Position numbers and translations under genes: made by a program
Assembly: GCA_950295325.1 (NCBI GenBank)
Contig: OX485808.1
Location: 14,634,501-14,698,500, forward strand
Direction: 5' to 3'
Length of the DNA: 64,000 bases
Source of the DNA: Polytrichum commune
Lineage: Eukaryota; Streptophyta; Polytrichopsida; Polytrichales; Polytrichaceae
The notes under the pieces: model-generated
What the model was told of the DNA's origin: nothing
The model's input: the letters and a program-made list of their open reading frames with translations, nothing else
Database searches by the model: none
Part shown: positions 35,440 through 46,984 of the stretch, in pieces
How positions within the stretch are numbered: position 1 is the first letter of the stretch
How the letters are laid out: every line of letters starts with the position of its first letter

Positions 35440-37471
35440 ATATTGCAAGCTGCAAAACATATTATGCGTTATGTGCACCGGTATCCAAACTTGGGTTTGT
35501 TCTTCGAACCAAGGGAAAAAAACCGTCTGCATGGATATACTGACGCAGACTATGGCCAAGACGTAGATGACAGGATCTTGGGGCCGGGGATTCTTGGCGC
35601 TCAAGTCAAATCATCTGGTAACAAAAATTGGATGAGTCCATCAAGAAGCTTGGATGGAGCTTACTTTAGTGAAACGCCTCCGAGTTGGCATGTAAGACCT
35701 ATTTTCTCTCTCATAGTTATTGTGAACTACTAGCTATTTTGTAAATATCAATCAGTTGGCAAGAGGCAATGATGTGGCATTGGATGCTCTAAGCCTATTT
35801 TCTAACCTTCCATGAATTGTTTCCAAGGCCATGATGTGGTTTTGAATTCCACATGGTTATTTTGATAAATATCGCAAGATATCAACGTGTGCAACATATA
35901 ATTATGATGTGTTGTCATAGACATTTTTTTGGTTCATAATTCATTTATTTTGCATGGGTGTGATTGCTCAAACATTTGTAATATGTCAAAATAATATATA
36001 TCAACTTATTTTAATTGGTAAACTCAAAATAAATTTATAATAATAATAATAATAATTCATTTGAAAATAATTAATATACACCATGTGATTTTAAAGATAA
36101 TACAATATCTGACCAGGATAAAAATATTAAAATATTTCAGATAGGCTTTAGTCAAAAACTTATGATTTTTTGAGTATACCCCATCCATAACGTTTTCCCA
36201 CAAGTCTAATTCCAAATAACATACCATTTATTTATACCTCATATTAGAGTACTTAAAAAATAAAATTGATTTTCATATAAATTTTTTGTTGTATGTCATA
36301 TATTCTATGTCCTTTGTTTCATTTTGGTCATCTTATGAACACTTACACCAATCTATCATTAGGATGACAAAGATAATTTTAAATGATAAGTCACAAAATT
36401 ATAACATCAATGTTAATGAGGATTTTGTAATGTTTTTGACCTCCAAGTTAATTACGTGCTTCATTGATGGTTTCACTTCCGGAAAAAAATCCCAATCAAT
36501 TGCTTATTTACTAATTGGAAGTGCACATATATATTGGATTTTAGACCTTGAAGGTGAAGTACACTCAATATGGGATTTGTAGTCAAGCGGCCGTCAAGAA
36601 TACAAGGGCAATGTTTTTTTTTGAAGTTGGGCAGGATGGGCAACAATTTTCGATCGGGTTCAAAAATTTCTTTAGAGGGTTGCCCTAGCCCGGATTTGAC
36701 ACCCCCGAAAGTTTGTGAGGGGGTTTTTAATGTCCGCCCATATTAATTTCTTTAAAATAACAGGACTAGTAATGATAGGTTGGCAATGCATGATGCACCG
36801 ACTTGTTTCTATATGAGGCATTTTTATTTTATCTTACCCCCTTTGTATTATTGCCTTAAGTATTAGATTAGACTAGAATTATTTAAAACTACTAAAACTT
36901 GGTATTTTTGAAACCCATGAGACAAAGAACCGACGATGTGAGGTAGTGCCTAAAGTGGTTAATCTCATCTGCAAACATGAATGAACTCTCACTAATGAAT
37001 ATACATGAGTGCCATGAATCCCCGGCCGGATCTTGGTAGGAGCATACAACTTCTTCCTAGGAAAAACTCCTATCTCTTGGAACTCCAAGAAACAATCTAG
37101 CACCTCCAGATCCTTATGTCAATCCGAGTGTAGAGCCCTAGCTCAATGTTCGTGTGAAGCTATCTGGATTAGAAGGGTGTTACAAGAACTCAAAATTATG
37201 GATAATAAACGAACCAACCTCTACTGTGACAATCAAAGGAACATCAAACTCAGCTACAATCATATTTTTCATGAAAAATCAAAACACTTTGAAACAAATT
37301 ACCACTTCACCCGTCAGAAAGTAGAAGATAGCATTATCAAATTAAAGTAGAATACATCTCCTCTAAAGAACAACAAACAAATCTTCCTACAAAATCGTTA
37401 TACATGACTAAGTTTGAGGAATGCAGAAGAAAACTCCACCTTTGCAACACCTATCCTCTCAGTCATTAGGG
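35440..37471 (+). pseudogene. pol: Ty1/copia 3' pol (RNase H) fragment, split by a Mutator-like insertion
   Basis: The left part (35440-35581) reads AAKHIMRYVHRYPNLGLFFE then HGYTDADYGQDVDDR, the start of copia RNase H. The right part (37028-37471) reads FFLGKTPISWNSKKQ, SSTSRSLCQSECRALAQC, EAIWIRRVLQEL and LYCDNQ, then a conserved tail ending near KFEECRRKLHLC before a stop. Between them lies a complete DNA transposon with target duplication; the two sides are in register across the duplicated 9 bases. An additional stop lies near 37348 (TAG). Everything upstream of RNase H is missing. Confidence 0.85.
35582..37027. mobile_element. Non-autonomous Mutator-like element (MULE), perfect 9-bp target duplication
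   Basis: The ends are inverted repeats: GGCCGGGGATTCTTGGCGCT at the left and the complement of GGCCGGGGATTCATGGCACT at the right (22 bp with two mismatches). The flanks GGATCTTGG at 35573-35581 and 37028-37036 are identical 9-base duplications, the length made by Mutator-type transposases. The 1446-bp interior is AT-rich, with a TAA microsatellite near 36039-36056, and no transposase frame, so it needed transposase from elsewhere. Confidence 0.88.
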
Positions 37472-38410
37472 CCCTATAAAATGACGAGAAAAGTAAGCTA
37501 TCATTGAACCTTCGGAACACGAAGTATCTGCCTCATTAAATCCTTCCTCTTCTTCCTGAACAATGATTCTCTAGTAGTAGTCTAGAGAATACCCAGGATC
37601 CAAAGACTTTATCTCTCTGGCACACAATTGATTCCTAGACCCTTCCTTCCACCTGTCAAGATTGTTCCCACTACTTGTAGAAGAATTGAATTGCCCAATT
37701 TCTCGTTTTCCAGCCTCCGACCGAATTTTGAAATCTGCTAGGCGCTTTATGAAAAGTAATTTAAATGACTCCAATTTACTCTCAACACGATCTCGTAGTG
37801 AAGGGCAACGTTCACAATGCTCCGCAAGTACCAAATAAAACCTGGAGTGTCTACCCGAACCATGTCCAAAGCTGCTCATTCTAGTGTTGTACCTACACCT
37901 TCTTTCCAAGCACGATTCACTCGCTGAAGCCTCCACAAAAATAAAATATTCATTCTCCGATGAAAGCGAGGCCAAACTTGGCAAAACACTAACTCACCAC
38001 TCAGAGGGGGCAACAACGTCGCTCCTTCGATGACTCTTCTTCTTGCAAGAACACTCAGAGCTTGCTCGGTTCTCTCGGCGACGCGGTGTTCAATCACCTC
38101 TATCAATAATGAGATGCCTCGCTTGAGTATCCACAACAATAAAGATAACAATCTTATCAGCGTTATCTCTTTTAGCTTCCGATCCATTGCCATCACTATC
38201 TCTGGAAGACAAAGGACTTTGTGTGCAAGAGGGGGTGTTGAAACCTTATGCACAAACGTGAAGTTTGTTGTATGTTTATCTTAGGTTTAACTGATTTTTT
38301 ACTTTAGGGTTACCTTCATTATTAGGTTAAAGATTGCTATTATTAATACATGTGCTTCCTCTCTCCGAGAGGAACTGATTTGTTTCAAGTGAATTTTACT
38401 TAGGTATCTA
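37472..38410. other. Spacer with unassigned open frames
   Basis: Right of the copia stop. Minus-strand frames at 37984-37571 and 38253-37876 overlap in different frames. The first contains SLRDRVESKLESFKLLFIKR and looks protein-like, but I cannot match it. It could be a fragment of a transposon or host gene; no splice structure is visible. Confidence 0.35.
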
Positions 38411-39182
38411 CAAAAATGTCATGTGGGCCGGGGGGGGGGGATAAAAAGTCCCACACTGTACCTATGGATAAATTGATGTAGTCAACCCCCTAGTCAACCA
38501 TTTGATCGATAACTACTTTTCAATCAACACGGTGGTCGACTGCAAAATAATAACCGAAACAATAATCGGTTGCAAAAAAAAAAAAAAAAAAAAAAAATCT
38601 CTAAACAATCAATGCAAGATCTATAGGTCTAATTTTTATAAATTTAAATTATTTTAAGCATTCGACTAGATGGTTGACTGCTTTAGGTCAAATACTACAA
38701 TCGATCAACTACCGTAGCTTTCTAGCAACTTGGGCATAAAAAATTTAATTTTAAAGGTACCTGGAATCTACGGTAGTCCACTACTCCAAATTGAATATTG
38801 CAGTTGACCAATAACAATCGACTTAGAGTATCTGATGGACGAGTTGATTTCTAAGATAAACCCCCCCTCCCAAAAAAAATAAAAAATAAAAAAATCCAAA
38901 AAAAAATTGGACTGTTAGATCTTGCATCCAATAATATCTAACAATCCATAATTTTGGGGATTCTTTGTTTACTTAGAAGTCTATTGTTAGTAGTAATTAA
39001 TTAAAGTAGTTGATAAAAAAAGGAAAGAAATATTGTTCCAATAAATAAAAAATATCATGTCAAGGGGTGTCACATCCAAACGTGAGGGCCACGTCCACGT
39101 CACATTCATTTGCACATGCGAACCAAGCTTCATTTTTGGATATGTGGAAGGTCACCTTCATTAAATCATTAAATTTGTGGTT

Positions 39183-40101
39183 GCAAGCTGTCACCAAAAG
39201 TACTCCACCCTTCGATTTCGTCCTAGCCCGAGTGGAATAGTATTCATGACACTTAGCAAACTCCTTCCATAATAATTCAATGTATCATTCAAATATGCCT
39301 TTAGAATATACACAACGTTAATGACTTATGATTTAACCCCCAAGGCTACATCTAGAACAAATTTCAGAATAGTGTAACTTTCCCATTACTTCTCGGAATG
39401 TCCTGAAATTTTATTTGTAACTAGGGAGACAAAGCAAAAAACATCTCACCAATTTGTGAGCCTATCCCATTTTCTGTCCGACAGTTATGACCATTTTAGT
39501 GTGTCAGTCTATCCAGATTTCAGAATATCATAACTTCCTCCCACGGGCTCCAAAGAACTTCAAATTTTGGGAGCAATCACAAAAACTAATTGTTTATGAC
39601 CCCCTGAAATTTCAAACTATTTTCATTTTCTACCAAAATATTATGGCCTTTTTAGTCTGCAACTCTTGAAAATACTTCAGAATGATATATCTACTTCTCA
39701 TCTCTCATCTACTCGGAATGACTTGAAATTTGTACCACAACTAGGAAACCTAAGAATAAAGCATCCCTCAAAATTTCATGTGTTTCCAAGCCTCTGTCCA
39801 GGAGTTATGCCCATTTCAGCTCGAAAATGTAGGCAAAGTTCAGAATGTCATAACTGCTGCTCTAGTATTCCAAACATCCTTAGATTTTGACCATGTTCAT
39901 ATAAACAAGTTGTTTACTAACCCTCTAAATTTCAACAAAGTATCTTCTTCTACTCGGAAGTTATGCCCCTTACAACCTAGACTATTCAAAGGACCCTCTC
40001 ATTTACCAACTTGTGTTTCGGCAACGTGTCACCAAAAGTACTCCACCCTTCGATTTCCTCCTAGCCCGAGTGGAATAGTTATGATGATACTTAGCAAACA
40101 C
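39183..40101. repeat. Pair of 79-bp direct repeats with TG...CA ends
   Basis: Nearly identical segments at about 39183-39261 and 40022-40101 both read TGTCACCAAAAGTACTCCAC, CCTTCGATTT, CCTAGCCCGAGTGGAATAG and end CTTAGCA. They enclose the 157-bp tandem array. TG...CA ends recall very short LTRs, but no primer-binding site or target duplication is visible, so a simple segmental direct repeat is equally possible. Confidence 0.7.
39363..40005. repeat. Four-unit diverged tandem repeat, about 157 bp
   Basis: TTCAGAAT(A/G)(T/A)CATAACT-like starts occur at 39363, 39519, 39676 and 39839 (spacings 156, 157 and 163). Each unit then has a CTCGGAATG-type word, TGAAATTT, a CCCTCAAAATTTCA-like word and TTATG(A/G)CCATTT. 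It is known that some plant LTRs carry similar TCATAACT-rich repeats; origin here is unresolved. Confidence 0.7.
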
Positions 40102-40676
40102 ATATACCCAAGAAATATGAACTCAAGTACTACAACTTGAAGCCAAGAATTATCTTAAAATCATTCACACCCAAACTAATGCTAACAAGAGGTCAAACCC
40201 TCTTCAAGGCCAACTAGCATTGGCTCCTAACTTCAAAACCATACACACACATGTGCTCATATCTTGCTTCCATACACTCACACTTATAATACGTGGGGTG
40301 CCAAGGAGCACGAAGAAAAGAAATGATGAGTGAAGGAAGAATGAGGGATTATATAATGAATTTAAGGGGGTGAGCACCCTCAAGGCTCACGATAAGCCTT
40401 CGAAATCTCCTTCTACTTTGTAGGTTCTCATCTTATCTCCTAAGGCCTCCTCCCTCAAATGATCAACAAAGATCCTAATTCAAAAATTTAACTAACATTG
40501 GCTTTCTACCTACCACACTTTACCAAGGTATGTTCTCATACTATTTAAATCCACTCCACAGAAGCCTAATGCTTCAAACTTAGCTTTCTTCAAGCTTCAC
40601 TCTTTTTATATTTTTTTGTGAATAATCAGAAATCAACAAAACACCATTTGTAGTATTTTACAGGTGTTAACAACAC

Positions 40677-40997
40677 ATGTGGACATCAATTTGGGCTCAC
40701 ACAAGCCATGATACTATGCTTCAAGCCACAGAGATTTGGTTAAATCCCACTTGCTCCTTATTAGCTGGCGCCCTAGTGGTAGATCTTACAGATCCCAAGT
40801 GTGGTTTACTTGTAAAGAATCATACTCTGATGATTCAAAATGATCAGCGGCATCATGTGAAGCAAAATACTTTGCATAAGGTGCAAATTAATTTTGAAGA
40901 CCTACACCATCATCATCCAGAGTACGAAACAAAATTTCGGAAGAAGCCGCCATATGCGCCATGGTTGAGGAAGGACAAACATTTGGAAGTTGGTTAA
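40677..40997 (+). other. Unassigned open frame inside the long-inverted-repeat element
   Basis: A frame of 106 residues (from ATG-like start; ATEIWLNPTCSLLAGALVVD, a His-rich HHHHPEYETKF, PPYAPWLRK) has balanced amino-acid use, but I cannot assign it. It may be captured host sequence or chance. The frame continuing near 40961-41167 is not clearly related. Confidence 0.25.
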
Positions 40998-41577
40998 GCA
41001 CAACAAGGCGTTTTAGAGTACAGAAATGTGCAAATGGACATGATACAACACTTGGCTATCACGTCACAAATGATGTTACACCGTTGACGTGGTATTTTGA
41101 TTTCATGCAAATAATAATTTTGTTTCAAAGATGTTTTTTCATTATAAAAAAAATTTGGGTCCACTAGCAATCAACTTTTTAAATTAAAATTGAAAATTGA
41201 AAAAAAAAATCCTTAGATCTTATTAGATGTAAGATCTAGCCATCCAATTTTTTGAATTTTATTTTTATTTTTTCCCCAGAAAATCAAATGCCAGTAGTAG
41301 TTGACCAACTAATCAATTATTCCTAGTCAACTGTAGAAATTAACTAGTTGGTTAATTGCTCTACGTTGACTGCTAAACCAAGATAAATCATCTAGGCCAT
41401 TAGATCTTGTAGCCAAAAAAATGTAATGGCCCATAAAAATTTTATTTTATTTTTTTGCAATCAACTACCATGTCGACTGCAAAGTAGTAGTTGACTAGAC
41501 CGTTGACCAAGGGATTGATTTATTCAATTTATCCCTAGATGAATTATCGAATTTATTCCTTGGCGACATGACATTTT

Positions 41578-42126
41578 TGGTTTGGCGTCATGTCGTCGTC
41601 GCAGATTATGACATGACGTGATGGACGTCAATGTGAAATTTGTACTAGACCTATAGATATTTGAATTAAGTTGAGCTATTAAAAATGACGTGCTACTGGG
41701 AGAAACATCCAAGGAGAAATCAAGTGACAAAAAACTATCAGACCGAGACAAAGAATATTTTTGATTGAGGTGACAAAAACTTGGAGTAGGAGAAATAATA
41801 GAGGATTAAGAGCCAAAAATGGGCATATGTTAAGTCGTGATGGACCATATCTAAGGAAACAAAAGAAGAAATAGAAAAAACAGTCAAAACCTAAATTTGA
41901 GGAAGTTGATTGGAAGCTTTGAAGGTCATTTGGAAGGTCCGTGTTTGGCCTGTTTAGTGAATCATAGTTGTGATTGTTATATTGTTATGTTGTAGCTAGT
42001 GGTGTGAAAATAGAAATCAGAGGTCGTGAGAATCTTCGAAAGAGGAAGGATTAGAAATGTAGGGCAACTTGCTTTGAGAATCATGGCCTTGTATGCCAAA
42101 ATTTTCGGAATTAAATGAAGGAGCAA
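41578..42126. other. Non-coding spacer
   Basis: Between the long-inverted-repeat element and the copia remnant. The ATGTCATGT/GACATGACG words at 41565-41625 may be an extension of the element end. No gene. Confidence 0.4.
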
Positions 42127-42560
42127 CTACTTTAGTGAAAAAGGTCGAATGTGGGAACCTTGCTGAGTTGGGTGTTGAGAAAATTTTGCCTTTGAATGTG
42201 GAGGAAGGCCTTGATTGAATGTGGAGGAAGGCCTTGATTGAATGAGCGAAGTAGCTCCTTGGATCTCCGTTCTAGTTGAGTCATGAGAAGTAGCTTCGCT
42301 TGGTGCTGAAAGTGCAAGAGAAGTGTTGACTCGTTCAAGATTTTTTCCAACACGATTATAATTTTCAGATGGTTTGATGGCTTTTGGTGTGGTTCTACAA
42401 TCACCATCTTCACTAATGTTGGCCAAAGTTTCATGTGGTGACATGGAAGATGATCGCTTTTCGAATGAGTGATCACACACAACTTGAGGGTACTCATGGA
42501 TTGTGTAATTGGCCTCAATTCCAAGAGTTTTTTCACATCAAATTGTGGCACAATGCAATC

Positions 42561-43248
42561 TCATTTGTAGACCCAAAATTCATCAAAAGCAACATCACAT
42601 GTGACAATCACCATACGTTTGTGTGGTAGGTAAATGGGATATCCCTTCGTTGAGTCATCGTACCCTACAATTGAACCTTTCTCTGCTTTTTGCTGCAACT
42701 TGTTCCTGTATCTATCTGGAACATGGACAAATGTTAAACATCCAATTGCGCAAAGATGTCGCAAGTTGGCAGTTTTTTCAAAAAAAAATTCTTCCAGTGT
42801 ATCTCCGGAATTGGCTTTTGTAGGTGAGCAATTCAATAAATACACCGATATCTTTGCTAGATCCGCCCACAAAAATGATGGAAGACCTACCTCCAACATC
42901 ATGCTCCTAGTCTTCTCAAGAATGGACAGGTTACGTTGTTTTACCAACCCATTTTAAAAAGTTGAGTAGGTTGTATTCTCTTTCAAAATGCCTGCATCTG
43001 AACAAAACCCATTAAACTCTCGTGATGTGCATTCACCCTCACCATTAGTGTGGATTGTTTTTATGGGCACTACCATGAGTTTCTTGATCATGACCTTGAA
43101 TGATTTAAATTTTGACAATGCTTGATCTTTTTCAAACATAAAATATATCCATGTCTTTCATGAAAAACCATCAGTGAATGTGATGAAATAATAAGCACCA
43201 CCTAAAGATTTGGTTGGTGAAGGATCACACAAATCCGAATGAATTAAT
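42561..43248 (-). pseudogene. Copia integrase core fragment
   Basis: Right part reads PRLIHSDLCDPSPTKSLGG then AYYFITFTDG (start of the catalytic core, first Asp). The middle has IHTNGEGECTSREF with the second-Asp region altered (usual TDNGGE). The left part has SILEKTRSMMLEVGLPSFLW then AIGCLTFVHVPDRYRNKL and CDVAFDE. Stops occur near 43154 and 42957. The right edge is cut exactly by the element at 43249. Confidence 0.85.
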
Positions 43249-44637
43249 CTCGGGGAGTTCACTAGACATGTATATATGTCCCAGGGAGTGCACTGTTCAA
43301 GTACTGTATTTATACACGTGGGTGCTTAAAAGGGGTATTATTTAAAACAAGCATGTACAAAATGTACGTACAAGAGACATATTGCTATTAAGCAAGAAGT
43401 AGATATACATGAAGCTATAGAAAAATATATGTAAAGTACGCATTTACGCGTTTACACGTTCAAGTCAGACCTGGACCAAGAATCATGTGTTTTTTCATCC
43501 ACTAAGTAACGACTTTATAACTAAAAATCCATGATTTGATATTATACATATAATAGGGCCATATTTTTGCATTTCCAAACATTTGTACACATGTTATATA
43601 CAATTTTTGTATTTGTTTTTGGACCCTTGTGTATGTATGGAAATGTATTTTGAAGCAATGAGATTTGTAAGTATATTGCTTGATTTTAGCAAAAATAAAA
43701 TGTATACAGGGGTATTTTAATAAGGGGCATGCACGCACGTGATGCTTGGTTTTAATGAATAGTGCACTCCCTGAGATATATGTATACACGTGCGTGACAA
43801 GGGTATTTATTCAAGGGGTATTTAATTATCCATCCTTAATTTTTTGTACCGTATTATTATATAATTATGTAATTTTTTGTTTTTTAAATGAACCTATAAT
43901 TACTTTTAAATTTGATAAAGCTCTAATTTTAAGCTAGTTATGTTCATTATAATTATTTGATTTTGCTCCAAAGGGTTTAAGAGCATTCAAAGTACTAAGT
44001 CACCAAAATCCAAGGCACAACAAGGTTTTACATTAAGAGTGTTCATAAACAGTTTCAAACAACAAATCAGCCCATGTTCCTCAGTCAAGTTGTGTGGTCG
44101 TTATGAAGATTCGACCTCCACTCAAAGTAGAGAGAGAGAATGACCTGCACAGGCCGCCTGCAAACCCCACCTCTCAGAAAGTCAATAGCGTCAAAGAAAA
44201 AACTCTCGCCAACATTGAACCGCAAACCCCACCTCTCATAATGGTGAAAAAAACTCTCAAAACCTAATCCTCCAGCAACGTTCTCCCCCGATTTTTCCTA
44301 AACCCTAATCCGTCATCCGCCCTCATCAATCTTTCATGCCATTTTTTTAACTGAATCGACATAGTTTTTCATCCAAAATCTTCCCGCCTCTGAACACAAA
44401 GGACACCCTATTTCAAAAAAAACCTAGGATCCTTAAATCCTACGGTATATTTTTACAAATATTTTAAAAATATGCGTTATTTGTATCAATCCTATATTAT
44501 TTATAATACAAATTTTATCATACATACTCACCTATATTACTTCTAAGAAAATTCTAAGTTTTTCCTTTTGTGAATATAAATTACCCTATATTTTCCCGCA
44601 CGTTGTTTTCTAATATTATCGCAGTGAACTCCCCGAG
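43249..44637. mobile_element. hAT-like TIR element in copia integrase, 8-bp target duplication
   Basis: The ends are CTCGGGGAGTTCACT and its exact complement (15 bp). The flanks are GAATTAAT (43241-43248) and GAATTAAG (44638-44645), an 8-base duplication with one change, and the copia reading continues across it. Subterminal words ACGTGCG and TAGGGTA (left ACACGTGCGTGACAAGGGTA) recur in its relatives at 43280-43775 and 48374-48719. A 496-bp relative is nested near its left end. The interior at about 44100-44340 has a C-rich segment with a doubled GCAAACCCCACCTCTCA word and CCTAAACCCTAATCCGTC, like a plant 5' leader, possibly captured host DNA. No transposase. Confidence 0.8.
43280..43775. mobile_element. 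Nested hAT-like MITE, perfect 8-bp target duplication
   Basis: The ends CCCAGGGAGTGCACTGTTCA and the complement of CTCAGGGAGTGCACTATTCA differ at 2 of 20 positions. The flanking ATATATGT at 43272-43279 and 43776-43783 is identical. It lies about 30 bp inside the left end of a related element, which it therefore post-dates. Subterminal TACACGTGGGTGC and GGGGTATTATTT match the same positions in its relatives. No coding capacity. Confidence 0.82.
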
Positions 44638-44639
44638 GA

Positions 44640-44888
44640 ATTAAGTCTACAATCTTTGTAGCCCTACAAGTTGCAGTTTTCGGAAACTTATTTCTTGCAC
44701 TCTTGCCCTGATGGCAGCTATCGCAGTGTTTGACACCACTTGGGACTGGAAGATGTATTGGTATTCCGACATACTGACGACTTAGTTGGGACAAACATTG
44801 AAAGTTGAGATGGCCCATACGTCGGTGCCATAAGTAAGACTCGTTTGAATTTTTTTAAGTTGTCATAGCTTGTATCAAATGGGGTATG
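44640..44888 (-). pseudogene. Copia pre-integrase (HHCC) fragment
   Basis: The minus strand reads SYLWHRRMGHLNFQCLSQLS then CDSCHQGKSARNKFP, the conserved His-His-Cys-Cys zinc-binding region ahead of integrase. It is bounded on both sides by transposon insertions. Confidence 0.85.
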
Positions 44889-45367
44889 CCCGGGGTGGCA
44901 ACTCAAACAAATAATTACAGGGGGCTCGTCCAAAAATTTCACAAAGGCATAGATTATGTACACATAATTGTACATATAATCTAGATTATGTTTCAAGAGT
45001 TTCAAAAGATAAACAGTAGAGAAGCCACCAAGAGAAGTTGGGAAAAGAGTTAGGGTTCAGAGTTAAAAACCAAAATAATCTAGATTATCTTTTTGTAGAT
45101 TATCTAAATAATAATTAGGTCTGATGAAGACCAAATTATGGACAAGCCCCCGTGTCCAAGAGAAAGCCACATTATTTTCAAATTATTGATGTATTATAAT
45201 ACATCAATATCTTCAAATCAAAAAAAAAATCGTATTATGGACGGTCTCAATGTGCACTACATCACTCCATTTTAAGTTTTGTAAAATTGTTCTTTAGTAT
45301 GAATGTACAAGGATAATATGGAAGGATTATCTATTACAAATTATTTTGCACTAGTTGCCACCCCGGG
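44889..45367. mobile_element. TIR element in copia pre-integrase region
   Basis: The ends CCCGGGGTGGCAACT and AGTTGCCACCCCGG are inverted repeats. Flanks GGGGTATG (left) and GGGGAATG (right) give an 8-base duplication with one difference, so an hAT-type element is plausible. The interior is AT-rich, with several ATAATCTAGATTAT-like palindromic words and a perfect 24-bp palindrome at 45184-45207. No transposase. Confidence 0.7.
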
Positions 45368-45971
45368 GGGAATGGTCTAAAAAGGAAGCTAACTCCTCTC
45401 TTTGCAGGGTGTCACTCAGAGAGAAAGAAGCTATCCGAGAAGGACGTGACAAGCTGTTAACTTCCAATGCAGAGAGATTGTGTTGCATATGATTTGGAAA
45501 ATCTAAAACTATAGAATTGATTTCGAGATTTTCAGATACAGACTTTAGAAAATACAAGCCATAACCTGGATTACGGATTCCAGTGGCCACTATTCTACGT
45601 GGTGTGAGTTTGGTTACCACCACACATTTTCTTTCATCAAAAACTACCATACAACCCATCTCTGTGAATTGTCCTACCGAAAGTAGATTTTAGTATAGAC
45701 CTGGAACGTAGTAAACAGAAGAGATCTTCTTTATTTCTCCAGAAGAAGTGGAGACACTGATACTTCCTTGGCCCTAAATGGCATGATTAGTACCTGCTGC
45801 GGAAACAGCAGTTCCAGACAGACAACTAGGTTCTAAAGCAGTGAAAGCATGAGCATTTCCCGGAAATTGACGGGAGGCTCCCGAGTCAATAATCCAGTTA
45901 TTGTCATCAGATTCTAATGAGAGCGCTTGAAAAGCTGTTTGAAACGATTCTTCGTTTGGGTCTAACATCAT
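45368..45971 (-). pseudogene. Copia protease region
   Basis: NNWIIDSGASRQFPGNAHAF contains the Asp-Ser-Gly active site of copia aspartic protease. A stop separates it from the downstream frame (MGCMVVFDERKCVVVTKL onward), which is the usual spacer before the HHCC region. Confidence 0.75.
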
Positions 45972-46019
45972 TTCTTCTGTGTGTGCTCCAAATGGTTGTC
46001 TAGGAGGTTGTTGAACTAC

Positions 46020-46892
46020 CCAGCTATAGCTAGGAGCTACACAATATCATGCAATGTGACCTCGTTGATTGGAGTGGAAACAAAAAATAACATCACCTCG
46101 AGAATTGCTAGGACTTCTAGATGGTTCGTAGTTGGGCCGTCATCCTGACGCAACAACAGCTGAAGTATGATGTCCAAATGACTTGCATTGTGGTCCTTGA
46201 CGAATCATGTGGCGGAACCGCATGACCAATGAGTCCTCAGATGAATGTCCACTTCGGAGCTTGAGGTTGGATTCCTCAAGATGAAGTCTTGCCCCCAGAT
46301 TGTCGAGTGTTGGCATTCTTGGCTCATTGACAATTGTCTCGACAAAGATTTCAAATCTTGAGGAAAGCTCAGTTAGTATCTTGTGCACGGCTGCGTCATT
46401 ATCGATAATGACCCCGGCACTTCTGATCTCATTCAAGAGTTCGGCTATGGTTTGCATATAGGTCGCAACATCCATGTTGTCCGTCATCCTGAAAGAAGCC
46501 CACTGACTTCTCAATGCCATGGCATCCGCAATCGTCTGAGTATTGTATTTCTCATTCAAAACCCGCCATGCTACTGTTGGGTCTCTGATGTCTCTTATGA
46601 AAGGTAGAACTTTAAGCGAAACGGTTAGCTTGAGTATACCGATAGCCCTCAGTTTCCTTCTTCAAAGAAGTTGCCTCCCCGCTGGTGTGCTAACGAAGTC
46701 TCTGCTTCTGTGTGGACCTTCATCAATGAATCATGGCTTTCGTTCATCTTCAAGATCTTCTTCCTCGGGCTCTAACAGGTCCTACAAGTCTTCTTTCTTG
46801 TATACATTTTGAATTGTGTCCCTCCATACTCTCAAGTTGGAGGGTCCTTCTAAGAGTTTTTCCTTCGCTATCACGTTGTCCATGGTACTCAT
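46020..46892 (-). pseudogene. gag: Copia gag (UBN2-type)
   Basis: From ATG at 46892 the minus strand reads MSTMDNVIAKEKLLEGPSNL, then after stops and a frame change RSQWASFRMTDNMDVATYMQ, TIAELLNEIRSAGVIIDND and ILTELSSRFEIFV. These are the typical plant copia gag blocks. A degenerate zinc knuckle near 46050-46090 keeps H and the last C but has lost one Cys and contains a stop. Confidence 0.85.
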
Positions 46893-46984
46893 GAACTCTC
46901 AATCTCTTGTCTCTACTAATGACCCCGTACAGGTCTCGCAATCTCTTAAACTCACTACACTACACAAGATTCCCCACCATGATA

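Larger units (their letters stand above)
38411..41577. mobile_element. Element of about 3.2 kb with long, degenerate terminal inverted repeats
   Basis: The left end AAAAATGTCATGTGGG is mirrored by CGACATGACATTTTT at the right. Going inward, both arms carry the same order in opposite orientation: GGATAAATTGA, TAGTCAAC words, a GTCGACTGCAA word, poly-A or A/T runs, AGATCT-containing words, GGTTGACTGCT and GTTAGATCTTGCATCC-like sequence. Arms are about 500 bp and diverged. GTCAAC/GTTGAC motifs recur many times as subterminal repeats. No transposase was found; the interior holds direct repeats, a four-unit tandem repeat and an unassigned frame. The target duplication is unresolved. Confidence 0.6.

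Noticed and set aside
37571-37984. Protein-like minus-strand frame after the copia fragment
   Set aside because: Could not be assigned to any family; overlaps another frame of similar length.
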